Shown: positions 1-7,423 of the stretch, in pieces
Position numbering within the stretch: position 1 is the stretch's first letter
How the letters are laid out: every line of letters starts with the position of its first letter
DNA from: Hyphomicrobiales bacterium
GTDB lineage: Bacteria > Pseudomonadota > Alphaproteobacteria > Rhizobiales > Xanthobacteraceae
Assembly (NCBI GenBank): GCA_023266695.1
Contig: JAHFPO010000032.1
Span: forward strand, 1 to 14,904
DNA length: 14,904 nucleotides
Direction: 5' to 3'
The notes under the pieces: model-generated
Databases searched by the model: none
What the model was told of the DNA's origin: nothing
Seen by the model: only the letters and a program-made list of their open reading frames with translations
Position numbers and translations under genes: made by a program

Positions 1-495
1 GGCGAAATGGGGATCGGGTCTCAGCAGGAACAGATAAAACGCGACGATGTTCCACAGCGCCGGAAAGCCGCGGAAATAGCCGTCGGACGTTTTCATCTCC
101 TTGTCGGCAAAATAGATGGCGCTCGAAATCAGGATCGCCGCCGCCGCCGGTACGGCCGTGGCCGGCGGCAGCAGCCCGCCGGTCGCAATCGCGAAGGCCG
201 GCACCAGCACGTAGGTCTGATAATCGACCACCAGATCGAGCACGTCGCCCGACCAGCGCGGCAAGGTCTCGGCGACCTTGAGCGAGCGCGCGAGCGCACC
301 GTCGACGCCATCGATCGCGAGGGCGAGCGCGAGCCAGATGAACATCTCGGTCCATCTCGCCCCGATCGCGGCGAGGAGCGCCATCAGCGCCAGCAGCGCG
401 CCCGAGGCGGTGAGAAGATGGACGGCGAAGGCGGCGGCAAAGCGCGCGCGCGGCGCTGGCGGGCGGGATCGCGGACGGCGGGCTGGGCGGGCCAT
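1..495 (-). CDS. pcs: Phosphatidylcholine synthase (5' part; runs off the left edge)
   Basis: This is the first 165 residues of a membrane CDP-alcohol phosphotransferase; the stop lies outside the window. Phosphatidylcholine synthase condenses CDP-diacylglycerol with choline in the inner membrane and is typical of rhizobia and relatives. The CDP-alcohol motif is complete: D62-G-V-D65-G, then A69-R70, G83-D84, D87 and D91. The downstream stretch with YFADKEMKT (about 128-136) followed by GFPALWN (143-149) matches the Pcs subfamily as I remember it, rather than PgsA or PssA. Hydrophobic segments lie at about 22-45, 50-62, 93-108, 112-129 and 145-158. ATG at 495-493 is the first start after an in-frame TAG. 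The N-terminus is rich in Arg and Pro. The gene diverges from the hydroxylase at 588, and the 92-nt gap should hold both promoters. Confidence 0.85.
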   Translation of the reverse strand, partial: MARPARRPRSRPPAPRARFAAAFAVHLLTASGALLALMALLAAIGARWTEMFIWLALALAIDGVDGALARSLKVAETLPRWSGDVLDLVVDYQTYVLVPAFAIATGGLLPPATAVPAAAAILISSAIYFADKEMKTSDGYFRGFPALWNIVAFYLFLLRPDPHFA

Positions 496-587
496 GGGTC
501 GGATGATTGTCCTAGCCTATCGCGGCGGATGGTACACCCCCTCGCCTCGCGGGCGCGGCCCCGCTATGACTTCGGTGCGAGGTTCGC

Positions 588-1796
588 ATGGCGAAACGGG
601 AATTGACGGCGGAAGTCGCGGTGGTGGGCGGCGGCCCGTCCGGCTTCGTCGCCGCCTTGGCGCTCGCCGCGGCGGGCGCCGACACGGTCCTGTTCGCGCC
701 GCCCGCGGCCGGTCCCGACCGGCGCACCACCGCGCTCCTCGACGGCTCGGTACGCGTGCTCAAGGCGCTCGGAACATGGGCGCGACTCGAGCCTCACACT
801 GCGCCCCTCGCGCATCTCCGCCTGGTCGATGCCACCCGCCGCCTCATCCGAGCGCCGGAAGTGACGTTCGATGCCGCCGAGCTCGGGCTCGAAGCCTTCG
901 GCTACAATATCGAGAACGAGGTCCTGCGCCGGGAACTCGGTGCGGCCGCCGCGAAAACACGAAATCTTCGCATCATCGAGGAAGCCGTTGCGGCGGTCGC
1001 GCCGGAGGAGAGCGGTGTCAAGCTCAAGCTCGCGGGCGGGGAAGAGCGGGTGAAGCTCGTCGCTGCCGCCGACGGGCGCCATTCGATCTGTCGCAAGGCC
1101 GCCGGGATCGCGACCGAACGGCGTGAACTGCCGCAGACCGCGGTCGCCATGAATCTCCGCCATTCGCGCCCGCACCGGGGCATTTCCACCGAGTTCCACA
1201 CCGAGAGCGGGCCTTTCACTTTGGTGCCGCTCGCGGGCGAGCGTTCGAGCCTGGTGTGGGTGGTGGAGCCGGATGAGGCCGAGGCGCTCTTGAAGCTCGA
1301 CGACGGGTTGCTCGCCTGCGAGATCGAGCGGCGCGCTTTTTCGATCCTCGGCAAGATGGCGATCGAGAGCGGCCGCGGCGCCTTCCCGCTCGCGATCGAG
1401 ATCGCGCGGCACTTCGCCCGACGCCGCATCGCGCTCGTGGGCGAGGCCGGCCATCTGTTGCCGCCGATCGGCGCTCAGGGCCTCAATCTCGGCATCCGCG
1501 ACGCCGCTACCCTCGCCGAACTCGTCGCCGACGCGCGCCGCGCGGGCAAGGACCCGGGCGGCGATGATGTTCTGTTCGACTATGACGAACGCAGAAGGCC
1601 CGACGTGCGCTCGCGCGCGCTCGCGGTCGAGCTGATGAACCGCTCGCTCTTGACCGATTTCCTCCCCGTTCATGCACTCCGCAGCATGGGCCTGGAACTG
1701 GTCGCGCGCTTCGGATTCCTGCGACGGCGGCTGATGCGGGAGGGACTGGGGGAGCGCGCGGACGCGCCCCGGCTCGCGCGAGCCGGGGCGCTTTAG
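588..1796 (+). CDS. UbiH/UbiF-family FAD-dependent hydroxylase
   Basis: A 402-residue flavoprotein monooxygenase of the UbiH/UbiF/VisC/COQ6 family, which hydroxylates the aromatic ring during ubiquinone biosynthesis using FAD, NAD(P)H and O2. The N-terminal dinucleotide fold has G14-G-G16-P-S-G19. A DG pair lies in the AADGRHS segment. The C-terminal FAD motif is G285-E-A-G-H289-LLPPIGAQGLN, followed by GIRDA. The family usually has GD at this site; GE is common in alphaproteobacterial members as far as I recall. ATG 588 is preceded by gcgagg at a suitable distance. Alphaproteobacteria have several related hydroxylases with different ring positions (UbiH, UbiF, UbiL, UbiM), so I give no symbol. 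The gene is very GC-rich, as expected of the host background, and converges on the CoA-transferase gene. Confidence 0.85.
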   Translation: MAKRELTAEVAVVGGGPSGFVAALALAAAGADTVLFAPPAAGPDRRTTALLDGSVRVLKALGTWARLEPHTAPLAHLRLVDATRRLIRAPEVTFDAAELGLEAFGYNIENEVLRRELGAAAAKTRNLRIIEEAVAAVAPEESGVKLKLAGGEERVKLVAAADGRHSICRKAAGIATERRELPQTAVAMNLRHSRPHRGISTEFHTESGPFTLVPLAGERSSLVWVVEPDEAEALLKLDDGLLACEIERRAFSILGKMAIESGRGAFPLAIEIARHFARRRIALVGEAGHLLPPIGAQGLNLGIRDAATLAELVADARRAGKDPGGDDVLFDYDERRRPDVRSRALAVELMNRSLLTDFLPVHALRSMGLELVARFGFLRRRLMREGLGERADAPRLARAGAL

Positions 1797-1847
1797 AGTC
1801 TGATCAGTTCGAATTGAATCGGCCTGCCCCGCTAACATTTTGATTTT

Positions 1848-1896
1848 GGGCGTGATCTTATCCGAAAACCGGTTCCCACTTTTCGGGATCACGCCC
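1848..1896. repeat. 49-nt palindromic repeat of the Bradyrhizobiaceae type
   Basis: Perfect 10-bp outer arms (1848-1857 gggcgtgatc and 1887-1896 gatcacgccc) enclose perfect 7-bp inner arms (1862-1868 ccgaaaa and 1880-1886 ttttcgg) around an 11-nt loop. The consensus is one I recall as scattered between genes in Bradyrhizobium, Rhodopseudomonas and relatives, often with the preceding block (here about 1798-1847, including gttcgaattgaatcgg) as part of the unit. It lies exactly between two convergent genes; its last base is also the last base of the CoA-transferase stop codon. It could act as a bidirectional terminator or mRNA-stabilising hairpin. Only one copy is visible here. Confidence 0.8.
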
Positions 1897-3002
1897 TAGT
1901 CTTTCGGTTTTCCTCCGAGCGGCGGGAACGGCCGCACCTTCTCATCGACGCGGAATTGCGGCGCGATTGGAACCGGCAGCGCCGGGATCTCCTTCCCGTC
2001 GGGCGCGGCAACGCAACGGTCGAACAGTCCGCGCGCCACGAAATGAGGGTCGGCGACCGCGTCTTCCAGCGCCACGATCACGGTGGCGCAGCAATCGGCT
2101 GCGGCGAAGACCGGCCGCCAGTCCGCCGCGCGCTTCGCCGCGATGATCTTGGCGACCACCTCGATGGTCGCGGCAGGATCGCGCGCGTCATCGGCATATT
2201 CCCTAGCCAGACCGATCGCCTTGCAGAAGGCGTCCCAGAAATGCTGCTCGAGCGCGGCGCAGGCGACGATCCTGCCATCCTTGGTCGGATAGAGCTGATA
2301 GCGCGGGGTGCCGCCGGTGTGGCGCGACTCGCCGGGGCCGGGCGCGCGGCCGGTGGCATGGAGGGTCGCGAGCGCGTACCAGGCGAAAGTGAACATCGCA
2401 TCGGTCATGGCGATGTCGAGATAGGCACCCTTCCCGCTCCGTTCGCGCGTGATCAGCGCCAAGAGGATGTTCGTGACCGCGGGAAAGCTGCCGCCGCCGA
2501 TATCGGCGATGAGCGCGGGCGGCAGCGTCGGCCGCTCGCCCGGGCCGGGCGAAAGCGCGAAGAGGCCGGTCGCGCCGATGTAGTTCAGATCGTGCCCCGC
2601 CTCCGCGCGGCGCGGTCCGCTCTGGCCGTAGCCCGAGATCGAGCAATAGATGATCTTCGGATTGCGTTTGGCGACCGCCTCATAGCCGAAGCCGAGCCGC
2701 TCCATCACGCCGGGGCGGAATTGCTCGACCAGCACGTCGGCGCGGGCGAGGAGGTCCGCGACCGCGGCCTTGCCCGCATCGGTCTTGAGATCGGCGAGGA
2801 GGCTCTGCTTGCCGCGGTTGAGGAGGGCGAACGGCGCCGAATGGCCGGCGAAGAACGGTGCGAATTTTCGCGCCTCCTCGCCGCCGGGGCGCTCGATCTT
2901 GATGACTTCGGCGCCCGCTTCCGCCAGCATCAGGGTCGCCAGCGGACCGGGCAGCAGCGTCGAGAAATCGGCGACGAGCACGCCTTCGAGCGGTTTGGTC
3001 AT
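1896..3002 (-). CDS. CaiB/BaiF family CoA-transferase, resembling alpha-methylacyl-CoA racemase
   Basis: A 368-residue family III CoA-transferase fold. The start reads LEGVLVADFSTLLPGP, with AGAEVIKIERPGG at about 29-41 and EQFRPGVMERLGFGY at 93-107, all hallmarks of the family. Members either move CoA between acyl groups using one Asp or racemise 2-methylacyl-CoAs. The residues match the racemase pattern: H137 in GHDLNY, D167 in ADIGGGS and E252 in ALEQHF correspond to His126, Asp156 and Glu241 of the Mycobacterium tuberculosis racemase MCR. ATG 3002-3000 is the natural start; the ribosome binding site is weak. The gene is divergent from the ThDP-ligase-lyase operon across 133 nt, so shared regulation and a role on CoA esters of that pathway are possible. 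A formyl-CoA:acid CoA-transferase role remains an alternative. Confidence 0.85.
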   Translation of the reverse strand: MTKPLEGVLVADFSTLLPGPLATLMLAEAGAEVIKIERPGGEEARKFAPFFAGHSAPFALLNRGKQSLLADLKTDAGKAAVADLLARADVLVEQFRPGVMERLGFGYEAVAKRNPKIIYCSISGYGQSGPRRAEAGHDLNYIGATGLFALSPGPGERPTLPPALIADIGGGSFPAVTNILLALITRERSGKGAYLDIAMTDAMFTFAWYALATLHATGRAPGPGESRHTGGTPRYQLYPTKDGRIVACAALEQHFWDAFCKAIGLAREYADDARDPAATIEVVAKIIAAKRAADWRPVFAAADCCATVIVALEDAVADPHFVARGLFDRCVAAPDGKEIPALPVPIAPQFRVDEKVRPFPPLGGKPKD

Positions 3003-3050
3003 GGATAGCCGGTGCTCGCTGGTTCGAGAGTTCGGATTAGACTACTATCG

Positions 3051-3108
3051 AAAACGCCGCTGGAGCTCTACCGATATCGCCTCGCTGACGCCCCTTTGGC
3101 GGCGTTTT
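3051..3108 (+). promoter_or_regulatory. Hairpin with T-run in the leader of the ThDP-enzyme operon
   Basis: Perfect 10-bp arms, 3051-3060 (aaaacgccgc) and 3099-3108 (gcggcgtttt), are separated by 38 nt; the right arm ends in five T residues (3105-3109). On the plus strand it looks like an intrinsic terminator ending 27 nt before the ATG at 3136, so it may be an attenuator. The A-tract of the left arm makes it also readable on the minus strand. The 38-nt loop holds two short palindromes (gagctc, gatatc). It could instead be an operator. No thiamine riboswitch consensus is visible. Confidence 0.4.
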
Positions 3109-3135
3109 TCTGTACCTCGGTCACGCAGGCCGACT

Positions 3136-4863
3136 ATGCTCGAAAGTGCCAACCCAGAACTTCGCAGTACCGCGGCCCTCATCGCCCAATTCCTGAAGAG
3201 CCGGGGCGTGACGAGGCTGTTCGGCCTGCAGGGCGGCCATATTCAGCCGATCTGGGATCATGTGGCGCGTGCCGAAATCCAGATCATTGACGTGCGCGAT
3301 GAGGGCGCGGCGGTTCATATGGCCCATGCCCATGCCGACCTGACCGGTGGGCTCGGCGTCGCAATGGTCACGGCCGGACCCGGTGTGACGAATTGCGTCA
3401 CGGCGATCGCGAACGCGTCGATCGCGCGGGTACCGGTGATGTTGATCGGCGGTTGCCCGCCGCGGCCGCAAGTGAATATGGGGCCACTGCAAGACATTCC
3501 GCATGTGGACATACTGCGACCTGTGACGCGCGCGGCCCGCACCGTGCGTGTTGCGGAACAGGTGCTGCGCGAACTCGATGAAATGGTCGCGCGCGCTGAA
3601 GGTGATGCGAGCGAGCCGGGGCCGGTTTATGTTGAAATCCCAACCGATGTGCTGCGCGAAACAGTGCCACCGGCACTCATTCTCGAGGAACATCTTCGCG
3701 CCAAACCGAATCGCATTCTGATGCCGGCCCAGAATTTGGTCCGCGCTGCTTGCGAGGCGTTGTGGAGCGCGAAAAGGCCGTTGGTCATGACCGGGCGCGG
3801 CGCGCGGCGGGCGGGCCCGGCAATCCTTCGCCTGCTCGATCGGTTGGGAGCGCTTTATCTCGATACGCAGGAAAGTCGCGGCCTCGTTCCCAATGACCAT
3901 CCGAGCTTCGTTAGCGCCGTGCGCGGTCGCGCGATGCAGGAGGCCGATCTTGTCCTCGTGATCGGCCGGAAGCTCGACTATCAGATGGGCTACGGCTCTC
4001 CCGCCGTATTTCCGAATGCGCGCTTCATCCGCATTGCCGACAATGCCGGCGAGTTGATCGACAACCGCCGCGCCGAGGTGGAAATTCTGGGCGACCCCCC
4101 CCTGACGCTCGATGCAGTTGTGGAGAGCGCGGGCAATCGAACGCCTGCTGCAGACCGCGCATGGGCGGAAACGATGCGCGGCGAGCATTGTGCGCGGAAT
4201 CAGAAATATGCCGATGGTCTCGCGAAGACCCCGCCGGGGCGCGACGGCAAGATGCATCCGAACCGCATCTTCGCTGCGATTCGTGAGATCTGTCCCGCCG
4301 ATACGATCGCCATCGCTGATGGCGGCGACATTCTGAGCTTTTCTCGGCTGGGGCTTACGGCGAGCACCTATATGGACTCAGGCGCATTCGGCTGCCTCGG
4401 TGTCGGCGTTCCGTTCGCGATTGCCGCCGCGCTCGCCTATCCGGGCCGCCCAGTCGTGTCGGTAAGCGGCGACGGCGCGTTCGGCATCAACGCGATGGAA
4501 GTCGACACCGCGGTCCGGCATGGCGCACGCTGCGTGTTTATCGTCGCGAACAATGCTGCCTGGAATATCGAGCGTTATGATCAGGAGGCCAACTATGGCG
4601 GCCGGGTCGTCGGTACGACGCTGCGCCATTCCGATTATGGCGCCATGGCGCGCGCGCTCGGGGCGCATGGCGAGCGGGTCGAGGATCCGGTCAAGCTGAC
4701 CGAGTCGCTCCGGCGCGCGCTCGAGAATGCCCCTGCCCTAGTCGATGTGGTGGTTTCGCAGGATGCGGTCTCGTCCGATGCGAGGAAGGGCCTCGGATTT
4801 GTGCCGGACTATCAGGCACTCATCGATTGGAACGATGCCGAACGCAAGCGCCGCGGCCTCTGA
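3136..4863 (+). CDS. ThDP-dependent 2-hydroxyacyl-CoA lyase-like enzyme (acetolactate synthase superfamily)
   Basis: A 575-residue enzyme with the three-domain architecture of acetolactate synthase, oxalyl-CoA decarboxylase and 2-hydroxyacyl-CoA lyase: Pyr domain (about 10-175), central domain (about 190-330) and PP domain (about 370-545). The cofactor-activating Glu is E56 (VRDEGAAVH). The ThDP/Mg motif runs from G445-D446-G447 to N472-N473. After the NN pair comes AAWNIERYDQ with E479; actinobacterial 2-hydroxyisobutyryl-CoA lyase has an active-site Glu (Glu493) that may correspond. The tail (about 542-575, GLGFVPDYQALIDW) resembles the C-terminal lid of bacterial 2-hydroxyacyl-CoA lyases. 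The reading frame is open from upstream, but ATG 3136 is chosen because it follows the leader and begins the conserved fold. The adjacent acyl-CoA ligase favours a CoA-ester substrate over acetolactate synthesis. Its GC is lower than that of flanking core genes. The specific substrate is unknown. Confidence 0.8.
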   Translation: MLESANPELRSTAALIAQFLKSRGVTRLFGLQGGHIQPIWDHVARAEIQIIDVRDEGAAVHMAHAHADLTGGLGVAMVTAGPGVTNCVTAIANASIARVPVMLIGGCPPRPQVNMGPLQDIPHVDILRPVTRAARTVRVAEQVLRELDEMVARAEGDASEPGPVYVEIPTDVLRETVPPALILEEHLRAKPNRILMPAQNLVRAACEALWSAKRPLVMTGRGARRAGPAILRLLDRLGALYLDTQESRGLVPNDHPSFVSAVRGRAMQEADLVLVIGRKLDYQMGYGSPAVFPNARFIRIADNAGELIDNRRAEVEILGDPPLTLDAVVESAGNRTPAADRAWAETMRGEHCARNQKYADGLAKTPPGRDGKMHPNRIFAAIREICPADTIAIADGGDILSFSRLGLTASTYMDSGAFGCLGVGVPFAIAAALAYPGRPVVSVSGDGAFGINAMEVDTAVRHGARCVFIVANNAAWNIERYDQEANYGGRVVGTTLRHSDYGAMARALGAHGERVEDPVKLTESLRRALENAPALVDVVVSQDAVSSDARKGLGFVPDYQALIDWNDAERKRRGL

Positions 4864-4874
4864 GGACGATCGTG

Positions 4875-6323
4875 ATGGAAAGCTGGACGTTCCCGCCAGC
4901 CTATGACCCGAATTATTTGCCACCACGAGATCAGCGCTGCTGGTTTCCCAGGCGTGAGACGATGGACCCGGCGGCACGCGAGGCGGCGATCGTTGAACGC
5001 CTGCGCGAGGTGATGCGTTACGCCTATGCCCGTTCCTCCTTCTACAAAAAGAAATGGGACGACGCCGGCACTCATCCAGATCACATCACGTCCCTCGAAG
5101 CTTTCGAGAAGGTTCCGGTTGTCACCAAGGCGGAGTTGCGCGCCTCGCAGGCCAAGGCGCCGCCCTTCGGCGAGTATCTGTGCGTGCCGGAAAGCGAAAT
5201 TCATCACGTCCACGGCACTTCGGGCACGACGGGTCGGCCAACGGCCTTCGCAATTGGGCGACGGGACTGGGACGTGATTGCGGCCAACCACGCGCGCATA
5301 CTCTGGAGTATGGGGCTGCGCCCCGGCGATACGGTCTTTGTCGCCGCGATCTTCAGTCTCTATCTCGGGTCCTGGGGGGCGATGCTGGGAGCGGAGCGGC
5401 TCCGCGCCCGCAGCTTCCCCTTCGGAGCCGGCGCAGCGGGCATGACGGCGCGCGCCGCTTCGTGGCTCGCGGCGATCAAACCGCAAGGATTTTACAGCAC
5501 GCCCACCTATGCGCTGCGGCTCGCCGAGGTCGCCGCCGAAGAAGGCTTGAACCCGCGAGATTTCGGGCTGAAGGCGATGTTCTTCTCCGGTGAGCCCGGC
5601 GCGTCGATCCCCTCGGTGCGTAACCGGATTGCCGAGCTATTCGGCGCGCAAGTGTTCGATTGCGGGACGATGGCAGAGATGACGCCATTCATGAGCGCGG
5701 CCGCGACGTGCGAGAGTGCGGACGGAATGCTGCTCTGGCAGGACATCGTCTATCACGAGGTCTGCGATCCACAGTCTTTCGCGCGTGTGCCCTATGGTAG
5801 CCAGGGAACACCGGTTTATACGCACCTTGAGCGCACCTCGCAGCCGATGATCCGCCTCGCCTCCGGTGATCTCACGCATTGGGTGAACGAGCCGACGGGT
5901 TGTGGGCGGACCTACCCGTGCCTGCCGAAGGGCATCTATGGTCGCATCGACGACATGTTCCAGATCCGCGGCGAGAACATCTATCCTTCCGAAATCGATA
6001 ACGTCTTGAATTCTGCAACCGGCTATGGCGGCGAACACCGGATCGTGATCACGCGTGAGCGCACGATGGACGAGCTGTTGATCCGCGCCGAGTATTCGGC
6101 CGAGCTGCAGGCGCAGGGCGACGCGGCGATCGCATCCTTCGGCCAAAAGATCGGCGAGGCCATGCACAAGATGCTCGGTGTGCGTGCGAAGATCGAACCG
6201 GTGGCGCCCGGAACGTTCCAGCGCACCGACTTCAAGGCGAGGCGCGTGATCGACGATCGCGACCTGTTTCGCGAGATCCACGGGCGTCTCGATAAAAACT
6301 TCATAGACCAGTCTTGCCGATGA
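4875..6323 (+). CDS. Phenylacetate-CoA-ligase-type acyl-CoA ligase (candidate 2-hydroxyacyl-CoA ligase)
   Basis: A 482-residue class I adenylate-forming enzyme that would activate a carboxylic acid with ATP and CoA. The phosphate loop is H113-G-T-S-G-T-T-G120-RPT. CGTMAEMTPFM (about 261-271) fits the aromatic/acyl-binding A5 region, GRID359-D360-MFQIRGENIYPSEI is the hinge and C-terminal domain entry of the PaaK family, and GTFQRTDFKARRV near the end carries the candidate catalytic Lys. It is longer than typical PaaK (about 440) and near the size I recall for 2-hydroxyisobutyryl-CoA ligase of Aquincola. ATG 4875 is chosen over the upstream in-frame ATG 4827 because gagga lies 8 nt before it and because 4827 would overlap the preceding gene. 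It starts 11 nt after the ThDP gene and ends in an ATGA overlap with the next one, so the three are almost surely cotranscribed. Confidence 0.85.
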   Translation: MESWTFPPAYDPNYLPPRDQRCWFPRRETMDPAAREAAIVERLREVMRYAYARSSFYKKKWDDAGTHPDHITSLEAFEKVPVVTKAELRASQAKAPPFGEYLCVPESEIHHVHGTSGTTGRPTAFAIGRRDWDVIAANHARILWSMGLRPGDTVFVAAIFSLYLGSWGAMLGAERLRARSFPFGAGAAGMTARAASWLAAIKPQGFYSTPTYALRLAEVAAEEGLNPRDFGLKAMFFSGEPGASIPSVRNRIAELFGAQVFDCGTMAEMTPFMSAAATCESADGMLLWQDIVYHEVCDPQSFARVPYGSQGTPVYTHLERTSQPMIRLASGDLTHWVNEPTGCGRTYPCLPKGIYGRIDDMFQIRGENIYPSEIDNVLNSATGYGGEHRIVITRERTMDELLIRAEYSAELQAQGDAAIASFGQKIGEAMHKMLGVRAKIEPVAPGTFQRTDFKARRVIDDRDLFREIHGRLDKNFIDQSCR

Positions 6324-7357
6324 AGCTGCCAAAGAATTTCTACAAACCGCTCGCGATCGGGGCGCCGGAGCCGTTCCGCGAGCTGCCGGTGCGGCTCGAG
6401 CGCATGATCCATTTCGTGCCGCCGCACATCGAGAAGATTCGCGCCAAGGTCACCGACTTCGCGCGCGAGGTCGACGTGGTGCTTGGCAATCTGGAGGACG
6501 CAGTTCCGGCAGAGTCGAAGCTCGCCGCCCGACGCGGCTTCGTCGAGATGGCGCGCTCGGTCGAATTCGGCTCGACCGGCCTGTGGGTGCGGGTGAATGC
6601 GCTATCGAGCCCGTGGGCGCTCGACGACGTCACCGAGATCATGGGCGAGGTCGGCGGCGACCTCGACGTCATCATGCTGCCCAAGGTCGAGGGGCCGTGG
6701 GACATCCACTATCTCGATCAGTTGCTGGCCCAGCTCGAGGCCAGGCACGGGCTCACCCACCCGATCCTGATCCACGCCATCCTGGAGACCGCCGAGGGGG
6801 TGATGAACGTGGAGGCGATCGCGGCGGCCTCCCCTCGCCTGCATGGAATGAGTCTCGGGCCCGCCGACCTCGCGGCCTCGCGCGCCATGAAGACCACCCG
6901 CGTCGGCGGCGGCCATCCCGGCTACCGGGTGCTCGCCGATCCGGGCGCGGGCCCGCGCGCGCACTTTCAACAGGACCTTTGGCACTACACCATCGGGCGC
7001 ATGGTCGATGCCTGCGCCGCCAACGGAATCAAACCGTTCTACGGGCCGTTCGGCGATTTCGCCGATCCCGAGGGCTGCGAGGCGCAGTTCAGGAACGCCT
7101 TCCTGCAAGGCTGCGTCGGAACCTGGACGCTGCATCCCTCCCAGATCGAGATCGCCAAGCGCGTGTTCAGCCCCGATCCCGCCGAGGTCGCCTTCGCCAA
7201 GCGTATTCTCGAGGCGATGCCGGACGGCACCGGTGCCGCCATGATCGACGGCAAGATGCAGGACGACGCTACCTGGCGGCAGGCCAAGGTGATGGTCGAC
7301 CTCGCCAAGCTCGTCGCCGCCAAGGATCCGGGAATGCGCGCCCGCTACGGGATGTGA
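6320..7357 (+). CDS. HpcH/HpaI-CitE family CoA-ester lyase, malyl-CoA/beta-methylmalyl-CoA lyase type
   Basis: A 345-residue TIM-barrel lyase resembling L-malyl-CoA/beta-methylmalyl-CoA lyase (Mcl/MclA), which cleaves a 3-hydroxyacyl-CoA to glyoxylate plus acetyl- or propionyl-CoA. Visible signatures are NLE59-D60-AVP, R91 in WVRVN, the ILETAEG segment with metal-ligand candidate E156, GPAD183-LA, the YGPFGDFADPEG loop (241-252) and LHPSQIEIA (271-279). ATG 6320 overlaps the ligase stop as ATGA, suggesting translational coupling; a TTG two codons upstream (6314) is less likely. Other CitE-type activities (citramalyl-CoA lyase, malyl-CoA thioesterase) cannot be excluded. By eye its GC is higher than that of the ligase and ThDP genes and closer to core genes. 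Its last 162 nt recur at 10897-11058. Confidence 0.85.
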   Translation: MKLPKNFYKPLAIGAPEPFRELPVRLERMIHFVPPHIEKIRAKVTDFAREVDVVLGNLEDAVPAESKLAARRGFVEMARSVEFGSTGLWVRVNALSSPWALDDVTEIMGEVGGDLDVIMLPKVEGPWDIHYLDQLLAQLEARHGLTHPILIHAILETAEGVMNVEAIAAASPRLHGMSLGPADLAASRAMKTTRVGGGHPGYRVLADPGAGPRAHFQQDLWHYTIGRMVDACAANGIKPFYGPFGDFADPEGCEAQFRNAFLQGCVGTWTLHPSQIEIAKRVFSPDPAEVAFAKRILEAMPDGTGAAMIDGKMQDDATWRQAKVMVDLAKLVAAKDPGMRARYGM

Positions 7358-7423
7358 GTCGGCAGCTCCGCGCTACAGGTCCTTCATTTCACTGGATGAT
7401 GCCCACTTAACGCCGAACTTCCG

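Noticed and set aside
564..1892. 442-codon open frame on the minus strand
   Set aside because: It is antisense to the clearly recognisable UbiH-family gene; long shadow frames are expected in GC-rich coding DNA, and its translation shows no family motif.
1956..3008. 350-codon open frame on the plus strand
   Set aside because: Antisense to the CoA-transferase gene, Arg-rich and low in complexity, with no conserved motif.
2770..3135. N-terminal extension of the ThDP enzyme frame
   Set aside because: The first 122 codons are antisense to the CoA-transferase gene and the divergent leader; the conserved fold begins at the ATG at 3136.
3003..3135. Thiamine (TPP) riboswitch upstream of the ThDP enzyme
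   Set aside because: The conserved CUGAGA and following core elements are not visible; only the simple hairpin is supported.
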